Shown one piece after another: positions 57,199 to 64,000 of a stretch of DNA of 64,000 nucleotides. This stretch comes from SpSt-333 sp964371615 (GTDB lineage: Bacteria > Bacteroidota > Ignavibacteria > UBA10030 > UBA8401). Each line of letters starts with the position of its first letter. Within the stretch, counting starts at the first letter, position 1. The DNA lies in contig CAYJMS010000001.1 of NCBI GenBank assembly GCA_964371615.1, positions 124,001 through 188,000 on the forward strand, read 5' to 3'. The position numbers were made by a program, and so were the translations under genes. The notes below the pieces were generated by a model that was not told where the DNA came from, made no database searches, and worked only from the letters and a program-made list of their open reading frames with translations.

Positions 57199-59088
57199 AT
57201 GAAACAAGACTTTAAGATCGGGATTTTCACTGCAGTTGCTGCGGTGTTCTTTTCAATGGCTCAGGCGGAGCCGAACAATCCGCCGACACCTCCCCAGCAA
57301 AATACTCCCCCCTCAATCATTTCGCTGAAAGATTTTACCCTGGAAGAAGTGAAAGGCCTTGGATTCACGCTGACAAAAGATCTGTCCGTGAATGTCAATG
57401 CCGTGGGCGGCGGTTCGACGAGCATGTGGTCCGATGACGATAAGCGACGCACACGGTCGAACAACATGTTTGCCTACGGATGGATCATCGATGCCGATAC
57501 GCGGGAAGTCGTATGGGAAATGACGACCGACAATACCTCCGGAAAAGATGATCAGAGGAAATTTGACGGAACCGTCTCGCTGAAAAAGGGATCATACGAA
57601 GTCTACTTTTCTGTCCACACCTATTCCATTAAATCCGGATTAAGTTTCTATTCGAATAATATCGATCGCCGCGATCCTGCGTCACGCAACGGCGATAAAT
57701 TCCTGGAAAAATTACTCGGATGGTTCGATGACGATTTTACCGATATACGGTCGCGTTTTATGGAACGGGCGAAGGAACTCTGGGGTATTCGTCTCTCTAT
57801 CGATAAAGGGAACGAAGGATCCGTGCAGATTTTCAATGCGCCGAAGAAACTGTCCGCGGTAGTCTTTGCGGCAACGGGTATCGGCGATGCGGCGTCCGTT
57901 AAGAAGAATATCACCGTCAGCCGCGACGTGACGGTAAAAATCTATGCGCTGGGAGAAGGACGAGGGAAGGATGAAATTTTCGATTACGGATGGCTGACAA
58001 ACGTCTCTACCCGAGAGCGCGTGTGGCAGATGAAAGCCTCCAACACCGACCATGCGGGAGGTGCATCGAAAAACGTGTTGTTCAACGGCGATGTCCGTCT
58101 TGCCAAAGGTGTGTATGAACTGAGTTACGTCACCGATGATTCGCATTCGCGCGAAGACTGGAATTCCAGCCCTCCGTACGATCCGTTCAATTACGGCGTC
58201 ACCATTATCGCGAAGAACGAATCCGATCGCTCGGCGTTCTCCATTTCGGATTATACCGTAACACCGGAAAACATCATCGTTCAGTTGGTGAAGGTGCGCG
58301 ATGACGATTTTCTGCAATCCGGATTTACGCTCAAAGAAGAAAGTAAACTGCACATCTATGCGATCGGCGAAGGATATCCCGGCGTGAAAATACATATTCC
58401 GGGCGCTTCCGTGTATGAATCGCGGAGAAGTTCATTGTCGGATTACGGATGGATCATCAACGCCAAAACGCGCGAACGGGTGTGGGAGATGAAGGGGGAA
58501 AACACCGTGCATGCCGGCGGCGCTTCCAAGAACCGGTTGGCGGACGAGATCATCACGCTGCCGAAAGGGGATTATATCGTATTTTATCAGACGGACGATT
58601 CGCATGCGTACAACGATTGGAACGACGATAAACCGTTCGACGCCGAATTTTACGGCATTACAGTTATGGGTGCCGGCGAGAAATTTTCCATGAAAAATGT
58701 TGCACCGTTCACAGAGACCGAGTCGGCGAACGTGCTGGTGCAGCTGACCAGAGTGCGGGACGACAAGCATGTCCGTCAGAGGTTTTCGCTCGACCGGACC
58801 ATGAAAGTGCGCGTTTATGCGATCGGCGAAGGAGTCGGGAACAGCATGGCCGATTATGCGTGGATCGAAAACTCGAAGACCGGCGACGTCGTGTGGGAAA
58901 TGACCTATCGCACTACCACCCATGCCGGCGGGGCACGAAAGAACCGGCTGTACGACCGGTACGTACTGCTGGAAAAAGGGGAGTATGAAGTGCATTTCCA
59001 GACCGACGATTCGCATGCGTATAACGATTGGAATGACGATGCACCGGATGATCGCACGCATTGGGGCGTAACGATCTATAAAGAATAA
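57199..59088 (+). CDS. Secreted protein of four tandem ~120-residue repeats
   Basis: 629 residues. Signal peptide MKQDFKIGIFTAVAAVFFSM with cleavage near AQAE, then a Pro-rich linker (about 24-40). Four repeats follow at about 40-145, 218-338, 358-492 and 508-628. Each runs: strand VKIYALGEG, an aromatic DYGWL/AYGWI, VWEMK, then HAGGASKN in repeats 2-4, KGxYEVxF, and TDDSHAYNDWND (repeats 2-4; degenerate in repeat 1). A different ~70-residue insert separates repeats 1 and 2. The acidic DDSH...NDWND motif could bind calcium or carbohydrate, which is inference. No T9SS signal or lipobox. I do not recognise the family. Confidence 0.78.
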   Translation: MKQDFKIGIFTAVAAVFFSMAQAEPNNPPTPPQQNTPPSIISLKDFTLEEVKGLGFTLTKDLSVNVNAVGGGSTSMWSDDDKRRTRSNNMFAYGWIIDADTREVVWEMTTDNTSGKDDQRKFDGTVSLKKGSYEVYFSVHTYSIKSGLSFYSNNIDRRDPASRNGDKFLEKLLGWFDDDFTDIRSRFMERAKELWGIRLSIDKGNEGSVQIFNAPKKLSAVVFAATGIGDAASVKKNITVSRDVTVKIYALGEGRGKDEIFDYGWLTNVSTRERVWQMKASNTDHAGGASKNVLFNGDVRLAKGVYELSYVTDDSHSREDWNSSPPYDPFNYGVTIIAKNESDRSAFSISDYTVTPENIIVQLVKVRDDDFLQSGFTLKEESKLHIYAIGEGYPGVKIHIPGASVYESRRSSLSDYGWIINAKTRERVWEMKGENTVHAGGASKNRLADEIITLPKGDYIVFYQTDDSHAYNDWNDDKPFDAEFYGITVMGAGEKFSMKNVAPFTETESANVLVQLTRVRDDKHVRQRFSLDRTMKVRVYAIGEGVGNSMADYAWIENSKTGDVVWEMTYRTTTHAGGARKNRLYDRYVLLEKGEYEVHFQTDDSHAYNDWNDDAPDDRTHWGVTIYKE

Positions 59089-59132
59089 TCGCCGCACGCC
59101 GGTCTGCACTACGAACATGTTTGGCCGTATAT

Positions 59133-59166
59133 AAACGTCCCGCACTGCGGGACGTTTTCATTTTTT
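59133..59166 (+). terminator. Terminator after the four-repeat protein gene
   Basis: AAACGTCCCGCA/TGCGGGACGTTT dyad (59133-59157) followed by T-rich tcattttttc. 45 bases after the stop codon. Confidence 0.8.
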
Positions 59167-59257
59167 CACGGTTCCGTCCCTTTCTTATTCCTTCAATTTT
59201 TTCTATCTTTTCGGAAATATTTCCCTTCATTCGTGTAACGAAAAATTCCATACGCTC

Positions 59258-61255
59258 ATGAGCAATTCCGCACTCGCCCAGTTGTGTATCAATACGATCA
59301 GAACACTTTCCATTGACGGCGTACAAAAGGCAAAATCGGGACATCCCGGTATGCCGATGGGAGCCGCGCCGATGGCATATGTGCTCTGGACAAAATATTT
59401 AAAACATTCTCCGGTGAATCCGAAATGGAGCAACCGGGACCGGTTTGTGCTCTCCGGGGGTCACGGTTCGATGCTTCTCTATTCGTTGCTGCATCTGACG
59501 GGATACGATCTGCCGCTGGAGGAACTTAAAAAATTCCGGCAGTTGGGGAGCAAGACGCCGGGCCATCCCGAATACGGACATACGCCGGGCGTGGAGACGA
59601 CGACCGGACCGCTGGGACAGGGATTTGCCAACGGCGTCGGTATTGCGATCGCCCAAAAATATCTGGCGGCAACATACAACAAACCGGAATTTCCGGTCGT
59701 TGATTATTTTGTGTACGGCATGTGCGGCGACGGCGATCTGATGGAAGGTGTCGCCTCCGAAGCGGCGTCGCTGGCGGGACATTTGAAACTGGGAAATATC
59801 ATTTATTTATACGATGATAATTCCATCAGCATCGACGGCAGCACGTCGCTTGCGTTTACGGAAGATGTCGGCGCTCGGTTCGAGGCGTACGGCTGGCATG
59901 TGCAGACGGTGCACGACGGAAACGATCTTGAAAAGATCGAAACGGCAATCCGCCGCGCGCAGCAGATTACCGACAAGCCGTCCTTGATCAAAGTAAAGAC
60001 GCATATTGGTTTCGGCAGCCCGAACAAACAGGATACCGCCGAAGCGCACGGTTCCCCGCTGGGGGATGACGAGGTGAAACTAACAAAAAGCGCGTACGGC
60101 TGGGATGAATCGAAATTCTTTCACATTCCGGACGATGTTGTGAAACACTTTCGCGCCGCGGTAGAAGAGGGAAAGCGGATGGAATCCGAATGGAACCGGT
60201 TGCTCGAACAGTACGCGAAACACTATCCCGATCTGGCACGGTCATTCGGCGCAATTCGATCGGGAGATTTCGGCACTGAGTGGAAAAAAGCGCTCCCCGT
60301 GTTTACTGCAGAGAACGGCACCATCGCCACGCGCGAAGCCTCCGGTAAAGTACTCGCTGCAATTGCTCAGCATCTTCCGACATTGATCGGCGGTTCGGCG
60401 GATCTCACCCCTTCCAACAATACGTTGGTGAAAGGAATGGAAAACTTCGCACCGGATAATTTCGGCGGCAGATACATTCGCTACGGCGTGCGTGAACATG
60501 CGATGGGTTCGGTAATGAACGGAATCGCGCTGACCGAAGGAATGATTCCGTACGGCGGCACATTCCTGATCTTTTCCGAATATATGCGGCCGCCGATCCG
60601 GTTGGCGGCGCTGATGGGAATCCGCCCGATCTATGTCTTTACCCATGACAGCATCGGACTCGGCGAAGACGGCCCGACGCATCAGCCGGTGGAACAGTTC
60701 GCTTCGCTCCGCGCCGTTCCCAATATGACGCTGATCCGTCCCGCCGATGCGAACGAAACCGCGCAGGCATGGAAAATTGCTATCGAACAAAAGAACGGAC
60801 CGGTCGCACTGGCGCTCACCCGTCAAAAAACTCCGTACATTGACCGAAGTACGTATGCGCCGGCGGAAATGACGGCGAAAGGGGCGTATGTGCTGGGAGA
60901 AAATTCCGCTGCGCCTGAAATAATTCTCATCGGAACGGGATCGGAATTGCAGTATGCACTCGGTGCATATGAGCGCTTGATCGCCGCAGGAGTGAAGTCG
61001 CGGATCGTCAGCATGCCGTCGTGGGAGTTGTTCGAACGTCAGACAAAAGAATACCGCGAATCGGTCTTGCCTCCCACCGTGACAAAACGCCTGGCAGTGG
61101 AGGCGGGAGTCGAACTTGGCTGGCATAAATATGCTTCGGAGATACTCTGCATGAAATCGTTCGGGCAATCCGCACCGGCGGAAGCGCTCTTTATGCATTA
61201 CGGATTCACCGTCGACAATGTGTTTGAAACAGCGCAAAGGACGCTGAAGCAATGA
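59258..61255 (+). CDS. tkt: Transketolase
   Basis: 665 residues, full length. Transfers two-carbon units between ketose and aldose phosphates in the pentose phosphate pathway using ThDP and Mg. ThDP motif: GDGDLMEGVASEAASLAGHL ... YDDNSIS. GHPGMPMGAAPMAYVLW and the invariant HGSMLLYSLLHLTGYDLP are N-terminal blocks. The Glu that activates ThDP lies in RYGVREHAMGSVMNGI, and HDSIGLGEDGPTHQPVEQ marks the C-terminal half. Its stop overlaps the next start by four bases. Confidence 0.97.
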   Translation: MSNSALAQLCINTIRTLSIDGVQKAKSGHPGMPMGAAPMAYVLWTKYLKHSPVNPKWSNRDRFVLSGGHGSMLLYSLLHLTGYDLPLEELKKFRQLGSKTPGHPEYGHTPGVETTTGPLGQGFANGVGIAIAQKYLAATYNKPEFPVVDYFVYGMCGDGDLMEGVASEAASLAGHLKLGNIIYLYDDNSISIDGSTSLAFTEDVGARFEAYGWHVQTVHDGNDLEKIETAIRRAQQITDKPSLIKVKTHIGFGSPNKQDTAEAHGSPLGDDEVKLTKSAYGWDESKFFHIPDDVVKHFRAAVEEGKRMESEWNRLLEQYAKHYPDLARSFGAIRSGDFGTEWKKALPVFTAENGTIATREASGKVLAAIAQHLPTLIGGSADLTPSNNTLVKGMENFAPDNFGGRYIRYGVREHAMGSVMNGIALTEGMIPYGGTFLIFSEYMRPPIRLAALMGIRPIYVFTHDSIGLGEDGPTHQPVEQFASLRAVPNMTLIRPADANETAQAWKIAIEQKNGPVALALTRQKTPYIDRSTYAPAEMTAKGAYVLGENSAAPEIILIGTGSELQYALGAYERLIAAGVKSRIVSMPSWELFERQTKEYRESVLPPTVTKRLAVEAGVELGWHKYASEILCMKSFGQSAPAEALFMHYGFTVDNVFETAQRTLKQ

Positions 61256-61665
61256 CCGTCACGCTCACGCTCGATATCGGCGCCATCGTTCTTTCGGCAT
61301 TCATCTGCTTTTCGCTCGCTGCATTCTGGTTCTCGCCGGCATTGTTCGGTACGTTCTGGAGAAAAGCAATCGAGGCCGAACAGTCAACACCGTACCGTCC
61401 CGCTTCGCTCCGTTCCTTTGCGCTGGCATTTGTGATGTTGCTATTGTTCAGCACTGTCGTGAATCTTGTCGTGGATCTGACCGGTGTTGTCGGGATGATG
61501 CAGGGAGTGATGGCCGGCATCGTCATCTGGCTTGCCATCACATTCTCGCATGCCGCGGTGCACATCGCTTTCGACCGACGATCGTTTATGCTGTTCGCGC
61601 TGTATGCCGGATATTATCTTGTCGCCTCTGTCATTTCGTCAACGTTGTTTGCTTTATGGAAATAA
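61252..61665 (+). CDS. Small DUF1761-like membrane protein
   Basis: 137 residues with four hydrophobic helices: about 8-30 (IVLSAFICFSLAAFWF), 53-72, 80-100 and 110-135. The opening FWFSPALFGTFWRKAI resembles the WYSPLLFGKxW signature of DUF1761 (a four-helix family of unknown role); the match is by eye. It overlaps tkt by four bases and the next gene's reading frame by a few bases, so it is cotranslated with transketolase. Confidence 0.7.
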   Translation: MTVTLTLDIGAIVLSAFICFSLAAFWFSPALFGTFWRKAIEAEQSTPYRPASLRSFALAFVMLLLFSTVVNLVVDLTGVVGMMQGVMAGIVIWLAITFSHAAVHIAFDRRSFMLFALYAGYYLVASVISSTLFALWK

Positions 61666-61667
61666 GT

Positions 61668-63266
61668 ATGAAAAAATTGTTCTTTGCTCTTCTGCTCGTA
61701 TCATTCACCGCACAGGCCAAATCCCCCGCACCGAAACTGATCGTTTTCGTTTCTATCGACCAGATGCGCGCGGATTATTTTGAACGGTATCATACGTATT
61801 TTACCGGCGGATTCAACCGGTTGTTCGCACAGGGAATCACCTATACCAATGCGGATCTGAACTACGCGGCGAGCGAGACGGGACCGGGACATGCGGCTCT
61901 CGGCACGGGTTGTTTCCCATGGAAAAGCGGCATTGCGGGAAATGAATGGTACGAACGTGAGACACAAAATGAAATGTATTGTGTTCGGGATACCACGGCA
62001 ATGCCGGTCGACGGCATCGGAGGAGGAAGTTCTCCGAAGAACCTTATCGCCACCGCCGTCGGCGATTGGCTGAAGCAGCATTCTCCGAAATCGAAAGTGA
62101 TCTCCGCATCCACCAAGGACAGAGCGGCGATTTTGATGGCGGGAAAGAATGCGGATTATGCGTTCTGGCATAATGCAACGGTGGACGGAATGGTGACATC
62201 CGGTTACTACACGAAGTCTCTTCCGCAGTGGGTAAAGGATTTTAATGCTTCCGGCTGGTCCGAAAAGAACGTGCCGGCGGCATGGACAAAGAGTTTGCCG
62301 GAATCCGTATATGTAAAAATCGGTCCTGATGCATTCGATGCCGAAGGACGTTGGAACGAGAAAACATCGTTTCCGTATGCGTTTACCGAAGGAAAGAAAA
62401 AGAATCAGATAAACGGATCGCCGTTCGGTGACAAGCTGGTTGTTGATTTTGCGATGGAAGCGGTGAAGCACGAACGGCTGGGACAACGGGATGCGACAGA
62501 TCTTCTCTGTATTAGTCTGTCGAATTGCGATTATGTCGGCCACGCACAGGGTCCCGACAGCCATGAGATGTTCGATCTGCTGGTGACGATCGACGGTTAT
62601 CTCGGAAATCTGTTTGCGTTTCTTGATGCAACTGTCGGTAAGGACCGGTACGTTATCGCGCTGAGCGCCGATCACGGCGTCTGTCCGCTGCCGGAATTCA
62701 ACGCGCAATACAATGGGATAAACGCACAGCGGTTCATATATGCCAGGGATATCAAACCGAAACTGGATTCACTCTCGGCATTGTGGAAAAAGGAATTAAT
62801 GACGGAAGAGGACGTGATCTTCCGGAATGCATACATCAATTATGCCGCAGGGGCCGCCGCGGGATTGGACAGCGTGCAGATTGAGGAAAAGGTGAAGGAA
62901 GGACTCCTGTCGATCGGCGCATACGCCGATGTGTATTTCCGGAGAGAGATGGTCTCCGACGCACCGTCCAATCGCCCGTTCATCCGGAAATATCGCAATA
63001 CATATTATGCTCCCCGCGGCAAGGATTATATCTACCGCATTCAGGAAAACAGCATCGTCTCTTCGCGCTCCTACGGCACGACGCACGGCTCGCCGTATTC
63101 GTATGATACGCACGTTCCGGTTCTCTTCTGGTGGGACGGCATCACCCGGCAAACCGTCACCCGCGAGGTCTATTCAGCCGACATCGCCCCGACATTGGCA
63201 AAGATCACGGGATTCCCTTACCCCAAAGAGATCGACGGCACCCCGCTCAAAGAAATTGTGAGATAG
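61668..63266 (+). CDS. PafA-like alkaline phosphatase family protein (secreted)
   Basis: 532 residues from the chosen start. Signal peptide MKKLFFALLLVSFTAQA. Alkaline-phosphatase-superfamily metal ligands and nucleophile: Asp31 in SIDQMRADYF, Thr71 in ASETGPGHAALGTG (nucleophile position of PafA), GHAQGPDSHEMFDLL (Asp, His) and SADHGVCPLPEF (Asp-His). The Bacteroidota PafA group releases phosphate from a wide range of monoesters outside the cytoplasm. ATG 61668 is preferred because the signal peptide begins there; an upstream ATG at 61656 overlaps the previous gene. Confidence 0.88.
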   Translation: MKKLFFALLLVSFTAQAKSPAPKLIVFVSIDQMRADYFERYHTYFTGGFNRLFAQGITYTNADLNYAASETGPGHAALGTGCFPWKSGIAGNEWYERETQNEMYCVRDTTAMPVDGIGGGSSPKNLIATAVGDWLKQHSPKSKVISASTKDRAAILMAGKNADYAFWHNATVDGMVTSGYYTKSLPQWVKDFNASGWSEKNVPAAWTKSLPESVYVKIGPDAFDAEGRWNEKTSFPYAFTEGKKKNQINGSPFGDKLVVDFAMEAVKHERLGQRDATDLLCISLSNCDYVGHAQGPDSHEMFDLLVTIDGYLGNLFAFLDATVGKDRYVIALSADHGVCPLPEFNAQYNGINAQRFIYARDIKPKLDSLSALWKKELMTEEDVIFRNAYINYAAGAAAGLDSVQIEEKVKEGLLSIGAYADVYFRREMVSDAPSNRPFIRKYRNTYYAPRGKDYIYRIQENSIVSSRSYGTTHGSPYSYDTHVPVLFWWDGITRQTVTREVYSADIAPTLAKITGFPYPKEIDGTPLKEIVR

Positions 63267-63368
63267 TAGATTCAAACAATGTATCATTACTCATCACGCA
63301 TTATGCATTACGCGTGTATAATTCATAATTCATCCTTCATAATTCATCCTTAATCTCTATTTTTTTTC
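63267..63368. repeat. TTCATAATTCATCC degenerate tract
   Basis: About 80 bases of repeated attcataattcatcctt and cattactcatcacgcatt words between the phosphatase gene and the last gene. Related to words near 5,140 and 28,225. Confidence 0.55.
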
Positions 63369-63995
63369 TTGCCAAAACTGACTCCAAAGATCATCCTTGA
63401 GGGAACCCGTCTCACACACAAGACCGACCTCGCCTTTGCTTTGAATGAACATCCCCGCATAGTCGGGCCGCGCAAATACCGATATCATTCACCGTTGATC
63501 TCCGGCGAGTGGTGCGCCTTTACCAATATTCCGTGGGGACGGGGATTGATCAATTTTAATGCGGAGGAAGAAGAACTGGCGATGACCACCTATGATGCGT
63601 GGCTCAGAATCTTTGAACTGCAGCGCTATTATTCATGGATCGTCGACCGCTTTCATCTCTCCACCATGATGCATCAGCACAAATTCTGCAACCGCACGTA
63701 CGACCTGCGATGGGTGGAGGAACGCCTTCTGCCGCTCGGATTCCGGATCGTTTTTTGCTACCGCAGCAGCGAATCATTCTCCGCCGCACGAGAGGAACGG
63801 TTAAAGGTCTCCGGCAATCCGAAACAGTACGACAATATGCAGATCTTCCTCGACGAGCAGGAGGACCTCCGGAAACTTGCTGATCGATCCATCCTTCCCG
63901 TACTTTCGCTCGACGTCTCCGGCGGCAACATCAAGCATCTCTCCGACACCGTCGCCGATTGGATGGAACGAACGAATGGATTATACAGTCTATAA
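63369..63995 (+). CDS. Putative P-loop (kinase-like) protein with altered Walker A
   Basis: 208 residues if TTG 63369 is the start; no ATG occurs before codon 72. The N-terminus IILEGTRLTHKTDLAFAL resembles a Walker A of thymidylate-kinase-like P-loop proteins (GxxxxGK[ST]), but the second Gly is His (GTRLTHKT). The rest includes WIVDRFHLSTMMHQ, a DRxH-type lid/substrate motif found in deoxynucleoside kinases, and RIVFCYRSSESFSAAREERL. It may be an inactive or divergent nucleotide or polynucleotide kinase. The window ends just after its stop. Confidence 0.6.
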   Translation: MPKLTPKIILEGTRLTHKTDLAFALNEHPRIVGPRKYRYHSPLISGEWCAFTNIPWGRGLINFNAEEEELAMTTYDAWLRIFELQRYYSWIVDRFHLSTMMHQHKFCNRTYDLRWVEERLLPLGFRIVFCYRSSESFSAAREERLKVSGNPKQYDNMQIFLDEQEDLRKLADRSILPVLSLDVSGGNIKHLSDTVADWMERTNGLYSL

Positions 63996-64000
63996 GTTAG

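Overview
The window looks like one contig stretch from a genome of the Bacteroidota/Chlorobiota group, most like Ignavibacteria or Kapabacteria. Evidence: five secreted proteins end in a type IX secretion (T9SS) sorting domain (NPFNP motif, invariant C-terminal K); there is a complete moxR-batA-E aerotolerance operon; GcvP is a single chain; and the type 2 (fni) isopentenyl isomerase is used. Base composition is roughly balanced in most genes and clearly AT-rich around 29.4-34.5 kb. Two runs of exactly 100 N mark scaffold joins, so this is probably a metagenome-assembled or draft genome.

Layout. 1-7.4 kb: fatty-acid synthesis cluster (fabH partial, fabD, a Cys-rich DUF3109-type gene, fabG, acpP, fabF), then a racemase, a membrane-anchored L7/L12-like protein and rnc. 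7.7-13.3 kb: gcvP, a CoA-binding protein, a BamA/TamA-like outer-membrane protein and rsmE. 13.4-16.8 kb, minus strand: tig-clpP-clpX. 17-20.1 kb: a T9SS protein and an M14 carboxypeptidase. 20.6-27.2 kb: a six-gene redox and regulatory operon behind a textbook sigma-54 promoter. It has two H-protein-fold (GcvH-like) proteins lacking the lipoyl lysine, a four-cluster ferredoxin, an NrfD-type quinone-interacting membrane protein, a histidine kinase with an extracytoplasmic CXXCH motif, and an NtrC-type sigma-54 activator. 27.4-35.5 kb: archaemetzincin, a secreted unknown, three T9SS proteins sharing one C-terminal cassette, and a Spy-like protein. 36-39 kb: a fatty-acyl-CoA ligase, tRNA-Pro, and a repeat-rich patch where a small GIY-YIG nuclease gene is fused to tRNA-Pro-derived fragments. 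39-45.5 kb: a VUT transporter, fni, a polyprenyl synthase, HPr, Enzyme I, PGI/PMI and a TPR lipoprotein. 45.7-54 kb: moxR-DUF58-batA-E. 54.1-64 kb: a DUF3160 protein, a four-repeat secreted protein, transketolase, a DUF1761-like protein, a PafA-like phosphatase and a degenerate P-loop protein.

The most unusual systems are the sigma-54/heme-sensor/NrfD/GcvH-like operon, where no catalytic oxidoreductase subunit is present, and the GIY-YIG/tRNA-Pro repeat unit (about 420 bp). Intergenic DNA is crowded with several families of short palindromic and degenerate repeats, some nested inside others. All family assignments are read from motifs; no database search was run.
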